47,270 nucleotides of DNA from Acinetobacter geminorum (GCF_013009345.1 NZ_JABELE010000021.1:1-47270); one strand, 5' to 3'. Counted from the stretch's first letter, positions 25,617 to 34,128 are shown. Program-made: numbers and translations. The notes: generated by a model from the letters alone, not told the origin.

Positions 25617-26269
25617 ACTTGTTTAAATCCTTCAGGTGCTTTGGTGATTACCACTTTTTCGCGGTATCGCTTATCAATGAAGAGGCTTGGGTTGAGGTCT
25701 TCAACCATGTCGTCATGCGTTGTGGCAACCAGTACGGTTGTTCCGAGTTTTCGGGCAATTTTCTGAATGTTGTACGCAACAACTTTGGCAACAGTTCGAT
25801 CAAAAACGGCAAGAAATTCATCTGCAATCCAGACGTCCGCCTTGCTCTCAATCAGTTTTGCCAGTTTGAAGCGATAACGTTGGCCGTCCGAGAGGGCATC
25901 AAACTTGTTTAGCCAGATATAGGCATCAGTGATGCCGGCAATGGTGAGTACATCCAGAGCGTCTTTTAGTGTTTCGCCAATCTGGTCGACGATTGGACGG
26001 TCATCATGCTCAATGGCATTCAGGTCAGCGACTTTTAAGCCGCTTTGTTCCATTTGTTCCGCCAGCTTCCGTAGCAGGGTCGATTTACCGCCACCAGACT
26101 GACCAGTGATGTAAACGATGTCTCCCTGCTCGATTTCAATTGGCGTGTTATCGAAAACCACAAATTCCTTCGCATCTAAGCCCAACCCGAACGACTCGGC
26201 AATTTCCAGTACACGTTCGGTACGCTCAACTGACGTTTTGTATCGGACATCGATGTTATAAACAGCCAT
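25613..26269 (-). CDS. ABC-class ATPase (COG2401-like)
   Basis: A 218-residue soluble ABC ATPase: Walker A GQSGGGKS (56-63), signature LSDGQRYRFKLAKLI (126-140), Walker B VWIADE (146-151), D-loop region VFDRTVAKVVAYNIQK, and H-loop ATTHDD (His185). No membrane partner is encoded nearby. The signature and ADEFLAVFDR stretch resemble COG2401 ABC/GNAT proteins rather than transporters. GGAGAG precedes the start. It is flanked by ParB-like and thioredoxin genes with overlapping frames. Confidence 0.88.
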   Translation of the reverse strand: MAVYNIDVRYKTSVERTERVLEIAESFGLGLDAKEFVVFDNTPIEIEQGDIVYITGQSGGGKSTLLRKLAEQMEQSGLKVADLNAIEHDDRPIVDQIGETLKDALDVLTIAGITDAYIWLNKFDALSDGQRYRFKLAKLIESKADVWIADEFLAVFDRTVAKVVAYNIQKIARKLGTTVLVATTHDDMVEDLNPSLFIDKRYREKVVITKAPEGFKQV

Positions 26270-26919
26270 TAAGCGCTCTCCACCAATTTGCTGATATACG
26301 TTACGAAAGCGTCCTTCCCTTCTAGTCCAGTTGCATCTTCTGCAATGGCCATAAAGTAGTGAATGGAACGTGATTCTTTGCCCGATACTTCGCTGAACCC
26401 TAAAACCTTGTCGATTCGGATAGGTTTTTCGTTCGATTCCGATACTGCATTTGCCGTATGGCGCTGTTGCTCGGCTACCGCGCTGTCCAGATCATCAACA
26501 ATCACATCGACGTTCATTTCGGAGAGGTCGGCTTGCATGAACTCCAGCTCCTTGCTGTCGAAGATGTCCTCAAGGAACTCGATGTTGATGGATTGCAGCT
26601 CCAGCTTGAGCAGGTCGGCATCAATGTCACCAATGGCAACTCGGTTATCGGCCAAGCGTGCAGCTTTCACCTGTTCTTCATTCAAGTCATCGCGGACCAG
26701 AACAGGTACTTCGATTAAACCTAACTTGATGGCTGCAAGACGGCGACCATGCCCCTTGATGATTACGCCATTTTTATCTACCACAATGGGTTGATCCCAA
26801 CCGAAGCGGGCAATCGACTCGGCAATCTTGGCGACTTGTTCTTCACTGTGGATTTTGGCGTTGAGTTCGTAAGGCTTTACATCGTCAACAATCCACATTT
26901 GGATTTTTAGTTCGCTCAT
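26269..26919 (-). CDS. ParB/Srx-like protein 2
   Basis: A 216-residue protein with an N-terminal ParB-N domain: VKPYELNAKIHSEEQVAKIAESIARFGWDQPIVVDKNGVIIKGHGRRLAAIKLG. GHGRR is the nucleotide-binding signature (GxxRxxA). There is no HTH as in partition ParB. Such phage proteins are often encoded with DNA-modification enzymes. The stop overlaps the ABC ATPase start. Confidence 0.85.
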   Translation of the reverse strand: MSELKIQMWIVDDVKPYELNAKIHSEEQVAKIAESIARFGWDQPIVVDKNGVIIKGHGRRLAAIKLGLIEVPVLVRDDLNEEQVKAARLADNRVAIGDIDADLLKLELQSINIEFLEDIFDSKELEFMQADLSEMNVDVIVDDLDSAVAEQQRHTANAVSESNEKPIRIDKVLGFSEVSGKESRSIHYFMAIAEDATGLEGKDAFVTYISKLVESA

Positions 26920-27530
26920 TCGGCCACCCGCGTATCGGTTTGCTCAATCAACTGCTTGTTGATCTGGTAGAACTTTTCGCGTTGCCGATCCCTGACGGTA
27001 GTTAATTCCCAAGGGAGCGCTACCCATCCGAAGCCACCTTCAGGTTCGATATAGAGACGACCTTCTACGTTGGCTTCTGCAATCTGCAATTCTGTTAGGT
27101 CGCATGTTGAAACGATGCGGTATCCATTGCAGAACTTCTTCAAAAACTTCAAGGCGCCGTCATCTACTTCGGGAACCGCCCCTTCATGTTCCTGTTCAGG
27201 CGTGTTGAAAGTGATAACTTCCTGAAACTCGCTCTCGAAATAGTCTGGCTTGAGGATGACCACCGTTCCATCTAGGTTTTTAGCGATGTAATCACCTGCC
27301 TCGGCTGTACCAATGCCGGGAATGACAAGGGAAAAGTCTTCATCGGTATTTCCCCCTACTCTGGCTACTGTTTTCATTTGGGTTGAGCAGTGAACCCCAA
27401 GCCAGAGTTCAATTTCGGAGCCGTTGTTTCCATTAAACTGGATTGCTTCAAGGTCTACAGGGTATTGGCCACCCCGTCGGTACATTCGAACCTGCCCTTT
27501 TTGAGATAAATCGGTCATTAGCCATCCCAT
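26916..27530 (-). CDS. phage accessory protein with GDYI/PDYFESEF motif (204 aa)
   Basis: The middle (FNGNNGSEIELWLG...EAGDYIAKNLDGTVVILKPDYFESEFQEV) matches a small phage domain seen in many unnamed proteins (GDWI...PxxFxxxY). Function unknown. ATG at 27530 lacks spacing from GAAGG; ATG at 27518 (MTDLSQK) is probably the true start. It sits between the two ParB-like genes in the operon. Confidence 0.65.
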   Translation of the reverse strand: MGWLMTDLSQKGQVRMYRRGGQYPVDLEAIQFNGNNGSEIELWLGVHCSTQMKTVARVGGNTDEDFSLVIPGIGTAEAGDYIAKNLDGTVVILKPDYFESEFQEVITFNTPEQEHEGAVPEVDDGALKFLKKFCNGYRIVSTCDLTELQIAEANVEGRLYIEPEGGFGWVALPWELTTVRDRQREKFYQINKQLIEQTDTRVAE

Positions 27531-27546
27531 CCTTCATATGGTTTCA

Positions 27547-28185
27547 TTACTTGCTTCCCAAGAGATAAACCAAGGCATCCCCTGCATTCGTCAAGCTGTC
27601 GGATTCGGTAAAGCCCTGTGCCTTAATGGTCTTCTCGATGAGTTTGGTAATTGCGTCTACGTCCTCGATCGGAACCTTGAAACGCATGATTTGGTGAGTT
27701 TGAACTTTGGTTGTCTTGGGTAATTCAACTTCCTCTGATGGCGAATCGAGATCGCTTAGAGCGTCCAGCGCTATATTAGTGCTAGAGAAGATGTCGATTT
27801 CTTCACTTGACCAAGGCATTACATCGATCAATTCATCGATACCGCCAAGATCATGAAGAATTTCGTTGAGCTTAACGATGTCATCTTCGCCATAACGACC
27901 GTTGTCGATTAGACCGATCTCTTTTGCTCTGGCTTCGTCAATGCGCCCAAGGTTCATTACCGGCACAGTGAGTAGACCAAGACGTTTAGCAATCATTGCT
28001 CGGTGCTGACCGCCAATGATCTGTAAGCGGCCATCAAGAAGGGTACGAACGATAATTGGCTTAAACATACCGTGACGTTTAATACCTTCTTCGATTTTTC
28101 GCTCGTTTTCAGGTGATACGACGTTTGAATTCCAAGGATTAGGCCAAAGCTCTCCTGGGTCGATTTCTAAATATTCAACTGACAT
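27547..28185 (-). CDS. ParB/Srx-like protein 1
   Basis: A 212-residue protein with ParB-N features: WPNPWNSNVVSPENERKIEEGIKRHGMFKPIIV...IIGGQHRAMIAKRLG (GGQHR signature). The C-terminal half is acidic with no HTH. It is the first gene of the operon leading through ABC/Trx/GNAT toward terS. No obvious Shine-Dalgarno precedes the ATG. The palindrome at 28201-28227 lies directly upstream. Confidence 0.85.
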   Translation of the reverse strand: MSVEYLEIDPGELWPNPWNSNVVSPENERKIEEGIKRHGMFKPIIVRTLLDGRLQIIGGQHRAMIAKRLGLLTVPVMNLGRIDEARAKEIGLIDNGRYGEDDIVKLNEILHDLGGIDELIDVMPWSSEEIDIFSSTNIALDALSDLDSPSEEVELPKTTKVQTHQIMRFKVPIEDVDAITKLIEKTIKAQGFTESDSLTNAGDALVYLLGSK

Positions 28186-28196
28186 AGGAAACTACT

Positions 28197-28227
28197 TTGA
28201 AATATTAGTAAGTGCTTACTTATAATT
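28197..28227. promoter_or_regulatory. promoter of the helicase gene with the palindrome between -35 and -10
   Basis: Rightward TTTGAA (28197-28202) and TATAAT (28221-28226) are 18 bases apart and bracket AGTAAG-TG-CTTACT. A protein on this site would block the promoter. It also lies 16 bases before the leftward ParB-like operon, so one site may control both directions. Confidence 0.75.
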
Positions 28228-28263
28228 TAAGCCAAATATTAAGCAAATGCAAAAGGTATTGAA

Positions 28264-29973
28264 ATGGGAAAAGTTGTAACAATCGCTTATGACGCCGTAA
28301 ATGCCATCCTACACAAGCCTCCTGTTGAGGCGAAACTTGAAGTACAGTCGGCGCTTAGTTATTTGGTGGATGGCGCCGAAGAAACTCTAGCGTTTAGACA
28401 GCACCGTTGGGATGGCAGATCGTCATTTTTTGACTTTGCCAAGTGCTCTTTTCCAGCAGGATTTGTAGTCCATGTTACGGATCGACTCAAGAAGGCAGGT
28501 TTTGAAGTAAAACTCGCACGAAAACCCCTCCCCGCTCCACTTGGACCTGCCCGACCAGTGGTAGATAGTTACGGATATGACCCTCGTTACGATTACCAGC
28601 CGGAAGTTATGGATCGTCTTGTACGTCATGGCCAGATTATCGCTCAAGTCGCTACTGGTGGCGGTAAATCACGCATTGCCATGTTGTGTCAGGCCCGAAT
28701 TAACCGCCCTACCTTGTTTTTAACAACCCGTTCGATTCTGATGTATCAGATGAAAGATGCATTCGAAGCAAATGGCGTTGCATGTTCGGTCATTGGTGAT
28801 GGCAGTTTTGGACAGGTGAATGAAAAAGGTCAGCTCTCCATCAAGAAAATGACGGTCGGAATGGTTCAAACCCTCGCCGCCAAGCTGGAAGAGACGACTT
28901 TAGAGAAGGAATTTCAGATCCTTTATGACAACGTAGTCAAAAAACACGAAAAAGAGATTTCGGACACTAAAAAACAGCTAATTAAGGTCGGTAAAGTCGA
29001 GTCCGAAATCAAAAAAGTGCTTCATAACCTTGCACTGCAACATGAAAAGGAGCTTCAGGACAAGGCACCTGCGATGCAAGCCAAGGCAGAAGCAAAATTC
29101 AAGGAAAAATCACTCGTTAGACAGCAAACCATCAAGCTTTTGGAGCTTTTTGAGTTCGTAATTCTCGAAGAAGCACATGAGGCAGGTGGAAATTCGTATT
29201 ACGAGATCATGCGCCACTGTAAAAACGCCTATTACCGCTTGGCATTGACCGGAACGCCGTTCATGCGTGAAAGCCAAGAGTCAAATATGCGTTTGATGGC
29301 TTGTTCCGGACCGATTGCCATCAAGGTTACGGAAAAAATGCTGATTGATCGCGGAATCCTTGCTAAGCCTTACTTCAAAATCGTCGAATTGAAGAAAAAG
29401 CCAGCCAAATTACACTCTATTACCCCTTGGCAAGCTGCCTATCGCTTGGGAATCGTGCAAAACGAAGAGCGGAACAATGCCATCTGTATGGAAATTCTCA
29501 AAGCCCGTGAATATGGCATGACGGCGATGGTTCTCGTCCAGCATACCTCGCATGGCGACACCCTATTGAAGCTGTTTGACGATATAGGTATCAGAGCGAG
29601 ATATATTCGCGGTGAAGATGATCAGGGAGAACGTAAATCTGCGCTCACCGAACTTGCCAATAAGGATATTGATGTACTGATTGGAACAACAATTCTTGAT
29701 GTGGGTGTGGATGTCCCTGCTGTCGGGTTGATTATTCTTGCCGGTGGTGGGAAAGCGGAAGTTGCCTTACGCCAGCGTATTGGGCGCGGGTTACGTGCTA
29801 AGAAATTCGGTCCAAACGTTGCGTTTATTGTTGATTTCACAGACCAGCACAATTCAACGCTCAAATCTCACGCTAGACAGCGTTTACAGATCATCAGAGA
29901 AACACCCGGCTTTGGCGAGAATATCGTTGCGAATTTCGAGTTTGAAAAGCTCGGTTTCAAAAAAGCTGCATAG
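28264..29973 (+). CDS. superfamily 2 helicase (UvsW-like)
   Basis: A 569-residue DEAD/DEAH-type helicase: Walker A ATGGGKS, motif II EEAH in ILEEAHEAGG, motif III LTGTPF, and motif VI QRIGRGLR. A charged coiled-coil insertion of about 70 residues (about 220-290) splits the first motor domain. It resembles phage UvsW recombination helicases. AAAGG precedes the ATG. It is monocistronic with its own promoter and terminator. Confidence 0.9.
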   Translation: MGKVVTIAYDAVNAILHKPPVEAKLEVQSALSYLVDGAEETLAFRQHRWDGRSSFFDFAKCSFPAGFVVHVTDRLKKAGFEVKLARKPLPAPLGPARPVVDSYGYDPRYDYQPEVMDRLVRHGQIIAQVATGGGKSRIAMLCQARINRPTLFLTTRSILMYQMKDAFEANGVACSVIGDGSFGQVNEKGQLSIKKMTVGMVQTLAAKLEETTLEKEFQILYDNVVKKHEKEISDTKKQLIKVGKVESEIKKVLHNLALQHEKELQDKAPAMQAKAEAKFKEKSLVRQQTIKLLELFEFVILEEAHEAGGNSYYEIMRHCKNAYYRLALTGTPFMRESQESNMRLMACSGPIAIKVTEKMLIDRGILAKPYFKIVELKKKPAKLHSITPWQAAYRLGIVQNEERNNAICMEILKAREYGMTAMVLVQHTSHGDTLLKLFDDIGIRARYIRGEDDQGERKSALTELANKDIDVLIGTTILDVGVDVPAVGLIILAGGGKAEVALRQRIGRGLRAKKFGPNVAFIVDFTDQHNSTLKSHARQRLQIIRETPGFGENIVANFEFEKLGFKKAA

Positions 29974-29979
29974 TGTTCT

Positions 29980-30017
29980 GGGCTTGTTCAATGTTTTGGG
30001 CAAGCCCGTTTTATTTT
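29980..30017 (+). terminator. terminator of the helicase gene
   Basis: GGGCTTG (29980-29986) pairs with CAAGCCC (30001-30007), followed by GTTTTATTTT. Confidence 0.85.
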
Positions 30018-30098
30018 GTGGTATTTCAGCGTGATCAATGCAATAATAACTATAATATGCAAGTTTTAATTTTCATCAAATTTTAATTGGAGCAAATA

Positions 30099-30392
30099 AT
30101 GGCAGCTACTAACTCTTCCAAATTTTATAAAGAAAAAGGTTTAGTTCGAACATCCATCACTTTGCGTCCAGAGACAATCCAGACCTTAGAAAATATGGCA
30201 AAACAGCATAAACTCACTCAAGGCGAGATTGTTGACGCTTTTGCACGTTTGCTTGAAAGTGGCAATCTGTCTGATCAGCTTTTCGGTGTGCATATTGAAG
30301 CCATTCGCGAAGAAAAGATTGCTGAAAAAGAGCGTAGGAAGGAATTGAAGAAAAAAGCGCTAGAGTTAATTAAATCTGGCCAAGTGCAGTAA
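30099..30392 (+). CDS. small ribbon-helix-helix-like protein
   Basis: About 97 residues from ATG 30099 with GGAG 6 bases upstream; a TTG at 30087 is not needed. VRTSITLRPETIQTLENMAKQHKLTQGEIVDAFARLLESG reads as strand-helix-helix of an Arc/CopG DNA-binding dimer, followed by a lysine/glutamate-rich helix. A possible phage regulator and second candidate for the palindrome-binding protein. Confidence 0.7.
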   Translation: MAATNSSKFYKEKGLVRTSITLRPETIQTLENMAKQHKLTQGEIVDAFARLLESGNLSDQLFGVHIEAIREEKIAEKERRKELKKKALELIKSGQVQ

Positions 30393-30455
30393 GAAATGCC
30401 TCAAGTGATATATGGGGCATTAATTTATTCGGAATATCATAGGTAATTAAAAAGC

Positions 30456-30734
30456 TTAGCTCAATAAATTGTAGCCCAAATATTTTTTCAGCTTGTTCAA
30501 TACGCGACAAAATATCTTTACTTGATCGGGAGTTAAATTAAGTTTGCCCAAAAGTAATCTAAAATTTCTACTATCGAGCTGGTTTGAAGCCCAAAGCAAT
30601 GTAGCGGCTTTATTTTCGCCGAATTCGTAAAGACGATCTATTTTTTCGTTAATATAAGAATTATCTAAACCCTGTTCTTCCAGAATTTCGATAATGTGGT
30701 AAGCAACATAATTTAAATCATCCTTTGAAGCCAT
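30456..30734 (-). CDS. small helical protein (92 aa)
   Basis: ATG at 30734 has GAGGG at proper spacing; the longer frame to 30845 overlaps the LysM gene and is rejected. The product is helical and charged (MASKDDLNYVAYHIIEILEEQGLDN). It lies 34 bases after the LysM gene in the same direction. No family recognised. Confidence 0.6.
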   Translation of the reverse strand: MASKDDLNYVAYHIIEILEEQGLDNSYINEKIDRLYEFGENKAATLLWASNQLDSRNFRLLLGKLNLTPDQVKIFCRVLNKLKKYLGYNLLS

Positions 30735-30768
30735 CTTTTCCCTCTTTACTTGGTCAAATAGCTTAAAG

Positions 30769-31338
30769 CTAATAAGAACTAACGAAATCGTTGAACTTAA
30801 TAATTTCCTTATAAACGTTTCTCTTGCAACTGGCCATCGGGTCATAAGGCTTGGTCATATTCGGATTATTGCATGACATGTTGGCCACGATCGCATAGGT
30901 TCCCTTCCCATAAGGCTCCTTAGAAACCTTTACGATGATCTCGCCAGTGAACTCGCGCGGAGCGTATGTTTCGATTAATACGTTATTTGAACTTCTGATC
31001 TTGTAATCAGCGTATTTACTCACCCACAAATGAGCAGCTTCCATTTTCTTGTCACATTCTTCTTTGCTTGAGCACGTTGGTCGGGTCTTTGCAATCGCAG
31101 CCAGATATTCGTCCTTATTCATCTTTTTCATGATTGCCAGCTTTTGCCCAACATAAACAGTTGGTGGATCAGGGAGATCATTGTCTTCTGCCAGCTTTGC
31201 CCACGTGGTCCCGTTACGCTTGGCTATATCATTTAATGATTCGCTCGGTTTCACGGTGTACTCGGCGAACAGGCCCTCCCCTTCTGCCATTGCATTTGAA
31301 CAAACTAAAATCAAAGTAGCCAAAAAAAATCTTTTCAT
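30769..31338 (-). CDS. secreted LysM-domain protein
   Basis: A 189-residue protein with a signal peptide (MKRFFLATLILVCSNAMA, cleavage after residue 18) and one LysM domain (about residues 27-71: YTVKPSESLNDIAKRNGTTWAKLAEDNDL...VYVGQKLAI). The remaining 110 residues hold four cysteines that could form disulfides. It probably binds peptidoglycan in the periplasm. Phage or plasmid role unclear; it may be a superinfection or lysis factor. AAGGAT precedes the start. Confidence 0.8.
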   Translation of the reverse strand: MKRFFLATLILVCSNAMAEGEGLFAEYTVKPSESLNDIAKRNGTTWAKLAEDNDLPDPPTVYVGQKLAIMKKMNKDEYLAAIAKTRPTCSSKEECDKKMEAAHLWVSKYADYKIRSSNNVLIETYAPREFTGEIIVKVSKEPYGKGTYAIVANMSCNNPNMTKPYDPMASCKRNVYKEIIKFNDFVSSY

Positions 31339-31557
31339 ATTGATCCTTAAATATTATTAGAAAGTCGTCCTGAAAAGAATAATGGACATGGCGTACTGGG
31401 ACAAGGATAAGTGTATGGATTTAAGCGGCGCAAGGGTAAAGTATTTGTTATATAGGCCTGGTGGTGAAAGGGTGTTTGGAAAATGGTCGCGATTGACACA
31501 GGCTATGCACCCGACACATTCGCATTTTTTCTAGGACTTCGATATTAATATATAAAG

Positions 31558-31583
31558 AAATATAGTAATCACTTACTATATTT
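31558..31583. promoter_or_regulatory. variant palindrome upstream of the LysM gene region
   Basis: AAATATAGTAA and TTACTATATTT arms around TCAC; the core is one base pair shifted from the usual GTAAG-YG-CTTAC. Confidence 0.6.
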
Positions 31584-31692
31584 CTTTATCTTTGCATGTT
31601 CACTTATTACGCTTGTTATCTTGTCTCATAATTAACACAGCGATTAATAGTTTATGTTCGTTGCTAATCATGTTCTTACTCTCTATTAGAGT

Positions 31693-31718
31693 GATATTAG
31701 TAAGTGCTTACTAATATC
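31693..31718. promoter_or_regulatory. perfect 12-bp-arm copy of the dispersed palindrome
   Basis: GATATTAGTAAG and CTTACTAATATC around TG. It follows the 266-aa gene (3' side, 14 bases from its stop) rather than preceding it, and lies 355 bases before the LysM gene. Confidence 0.85.
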
Positions 31719-31731
31719 ACTGATTACTAAA

Positions 31732-32532
31732 TTATGCGCTTGCTTGTTTTTCGCTTAACTCTTTCTTAATGTCATGCTGTACGCGCTCTAATTCTTGTTG
31801 TGTATTCTCTTTCATTTGCAAGAATGACAATACTGCTTCAATAAACTGAGAATTTTCATTGAACGTTATTTCACTGTCTTTTACAGACTTCACAACGTTA
31901 CAGATATTAAGCGCTCTCAGTGTCATACGTGAGCTAGACGCTTGTGATGATGCTGTACTGTGCGCAGATAAATAATACTGTCTTACTTTCTTTTCATGCG
32001 ACTGTGCGCGTATTTCAGTAGTGCAGCATAAACGACATTCATTAACCGTAAGTGAACCGTACTGTAATAAGTTTAGCAAGATTGACATTGTGTAACCGTC
32101 TAGCTTGCGTCTGTCGTTTTCAGCGATAGCTGTAATCGCTTGAAAGATTTTTCTAATGACTTTCACTTGTACAAAGTCAATGTGTGATTTATCAGTGTGA
32201 GCGATGATTGTTGCTAGATCTGATAAATCAAACTTAGCTTTTTGAAGCGTGTCTATTTTTGTAAGCATAGAGCGTGAGCATGCTTCTCTTAAGTCACTGA
32301 ATAACGTGCTTGATATTTTTTGTTCTGTCTCAAGCTTGTTATTCATACGGTTTATGATCGCGTTTGCTATATCAAGCTGTACTGCTACTGCTTTGCTCGT
32401 TACTTTCTGCTGTCTTGCATACGCTTTTATCGTCTCTTGATCTATAACTATTGCATTACGTGCTTCATGAGCTGAAAAATTAACGTCTGCAAAGATGTTT
32501 AGAGTTTCTGTGTTTTTAACTTGTGCATTCAT
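31732..32532 (-). CDS. unknown plasmid/phage protein (266 aa)
   Basis: A helical soluble protein with a middle CRLCC cluster (residues about 167-171) that could bind metal and a coiled-coil C-terminus (KENTQQELERVQHDIKKELSEKQ). AAGGTC precedes the ATG. The upstream region has an elaborate inverted repeat. No family recognised; ORFs of this sort occur on Acinetobacter plasmids but I cannot name it. Confidence 0.6.
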   Translation of the reverse strand: MNAQVKNTETLNIFADVNFSAHEARNAIVIDQETIKAYARQQKVTSKAVAVQLDIANAIINRMNNKLETEQKISSTLFSDLREACSRSMLTKIDTLQKAKFDLSDLATIIAHTDKSHIDFVQVKVIRKIFQAITAIAENDRRKLDGYTMSILLNLLQYGSLTVNECRLCCTTEIRAQSHEKKVRQYYLSAHSTASSQASSSRMTLRALNICNVVKSVKDSEITFNENSQFIEAVLSFLQMKENTQQELERVQHDIKKELSEKQASA

Positions 32533-32680
32533 GATTTTTGACCTTTTGTTAGTAAGCTTTATTGCTTGATTAAATATTAGTGCAAATAAAAATTTGATGC
32601 AAGTTTTTATTTGATTGTTTGTTTTTTAGTGGAATAAAAATTCAATCGAAATTTTCATTAATAAAAAACTTGCACTAATA
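32533..32680. promoter_or_regulatory. control region of the 266-aa gene with nested inverted repeats
   Basis: TATTAGTGCAA (32575-32585) is inverted at 32670-32680; inside, CAAATAAAAA (32583-32592) is inverted as TTTTTATTTG. A degenerate phage palindrome (TTAGTAAGCTTTA, 32549-32561) lies 16 bases before the gene. Confidence 0.5.
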
Positions 32681-32799
32681 AATAAACTCCGCTATTCGCG
32701 TGCGTGCGCGTTTCATCTATATGCTTTATACAGACATTCTCTAGGCATGCATTGGGTTGTTTGCTGGCGGTTTTTCTTGAGGTTCAGGCGCGCACCCGG

Positions 32800-32946
32800 T
32801 AGTGATTAGAGTCCTAGGTCTGCCTTGGTTGTTAAAGATAAGAAGGTGGCATTCCAAGGAGCTGCTAGGCGCTCTTTGGTTATATAGATGCGTGGCGCTT
32901 GGTTATAAAAATAGGATGTCGGCCAAAGTTTTGATTTTTTTTGGTG
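32800..32946 (+). ncRNA. candidate small RNA, copy A
   Basis: The core 32897-32939 (GCTTGGTTATAAAAATAGGA... ending GTTTTGATTTTT) is about 85% identical to 34604-34647. Both copies are preceded by GGAGCTG and by CTAGGCATGC further upstream, and both end in a T-run. Translated pieces (LGYKN...) have no start signals, so I favour RNA. It may belong to the repeated Acinetobacter sRNAs that resemble phage C4 antisense RNA; unverified. Confidence 0.35.
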
Positions 32947-32972
32947 GGCTGTTTTGGAATATTAGGATGAGC

Positions 32973-33398
32973 CTATGCCCATCCTACCGCTTCATTAAGA
33001 TTTGAGTCATAGGCATGACCAGTCTCAATATCTATAAACATGAGATTGGTACGCTCGAAATCTTCCCGCTCATCTTCATAGGCGGTTTTCTCATCATAAT
33101 TTACCGCAGCATCATAAATATCACCGACCGCTACACCAATGGCATCAATGATGCTTTGATCTATGGATGAAAGGTCGGCATCCGTTTCAATCCCATATTC
33201 GCTGCCGATATCATCACTGAGTTTATAGCGGGTAAATTTCGGTTCTACCTGTTTGCCCTGCAATAATGAAAGAATCACGACAAAACCGTTGTCTAGCCCA
33301 ATCTTTTGCGCTTGGTTCGCTGATATAAAGCCCCATTGAGCTAATTTACCTTTACTTGCAAGGCGACGAATTTTAAGCATTTTCCGCTTAACCAGCAT
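32973..33398 (-). CDS. unknown acidic protein (141 aa)
   Basis: GGAG precedes the ATG at good spacing, with a second ATG six codons on. A basic N-terminus (MLVKRKMLKIRRLASKGKL) is followed by a strongly acidic remainder. No membrane segment, no family recognised. It stands alone in a noncoding-rich stretch. Confidence 0.6.
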   Translation of the reverse strand: MLVKRKMLKIRRLASKGKLAQWGFISANQAQKIGLDNGFVVILSLLQGKQVEPKFTRYKLSDDIGSEYGIETDADLSSIDQSIIDAIGVAVGDIYDAAVNYDEKTAYEDEREDFERTNLMFIDIETGHAYDSNLNEAVGWA

Positions 33399-33555
33399 AA
33401 TTACTCCTTGTTTATTTAGTTGAAGAAAATATTAGCAAGAAGAAATAGGTGTAACAAAATTTAGTTAATGTAAGTTTGCATTTCACTAATTCATGTATTT
33501 AGGAGGGGAAATTTAATTTTCAATATGCGCGCCCGCGAATTTTTATACCCAGCAT

Positions 33556-33586
33556 AAAAAAAGCCCGACCTAGAGGATAGTCGGGC
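33556..33586 (-). terminator. leftward Rho-independent terminator
   Basis: Leftward GCCCGAC/GTCGGGC stem followed by seven T's. No coding gene ends just upstream of it, so it probably ends a noncoding transcript. Confidence 0.85.
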
Positions 33587-33589
33587 AAA

Positions 33590-33945
33590 GGAGGTTTTCA
33601 GACGCAGAGTTGTTGTAAGTTATGTTAATTCGATAGATTTGGAATTCTAAGGAAATGTTTTTAATTTTTCAAATTCCATATTCTATATTTTGGTATGCCC
33701 TTTTCTTACAGCGGAAACCACTAACGTTAAGGAACGCCCCCCCAAACCCCCCCATAGAATTTTGCCTCATAAATCTTGGAGAGAGTTTGGGGAGACGTAA
33801 CCTAACCTAGCCAATTTCCACCACAAGAAAAGGAACTTTTCTTTACAGTGCAAACCACTGACACGGTATAAGCCACGACCCCCATCAAGCAAATCGCGTC
33901 GGGGAGAAAATCTCAACCCGAAACCCATTTGTCAGAAGTATAGTA
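33590..33945 (-). ncRNA. candidate leftward noncoding transcript
   Basis: Bounded by the palindrome-type promoter region near 33938-33958 and the terminator at 33556-33586. It contains the repeated AAACCACT motif twice. Only a 10-codon frame is visible. Transcription is inferred. Confidence 0.3.
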
Positions 33946-33958
33946 AGCGCTCACTAGA
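33938..33958. promoter_or_regulatory. dispersed palindrome in the gene-poor region
   Basis: TATAGTAAG and CTCACTAGA arms around CG; one mismatch in the right arm. Confidence 0.6.
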
Positions 33959-34128
33959 TTGTAAACCCCCTAGGCATGCCTGATTTATCCATTTTATGCC
34001 TTGGTATGCCGTGGTACAGCGTCAAAAAGCCAACTTTACGCTGGCAATGGAATAACTTTAAATTTTCGAACACCAATACCGCTAATTTCAATCATTAGCG
34101 CGTAATTCAGGATGAATAAATAACATGA

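Larger units (their letters stand above)
31339..31731. promoter_or_regulatory. intergenic region with two palindromes
   Basis: A 393-base gap. The palindromes at 31558-31583 (ATATAGTAA/TTACTATAT around TCAC) and 31693-31718 (12-bp perfect arms, start GATATTAGTAAG) are the only features I see, apart from a ATAAACTATTAATCGC-like AT-rich stretch. The second is the longest perfect dyad of the family. Confidence 0.6.
33399..34128. other. 730-base gene-poor region with terminator, palindrome and repeated motifs
   Basis: It holds a leftward terminator (33556-33586), a copy of the phage palindrome (33938-33958), two copies of a 27-base motif with CTTTTCTT-ACAG-G-AAACCACT (33700-33726 and 33836-33864), two C7 runs (33737-33754), and CTAGGCATGC (33970-33979). 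The palindrome and terminator suggest a leftward transcript of about 380 bases without a convincing protein. Confidence 0.5.

Noticed and set aside
33737..33754. Two C7 runs as a G-quadruplex on the leftward strand
   Set aside because: Only two long G-tracts are present in the immediate interval, too few for a convincing intramolecular quadruplex.
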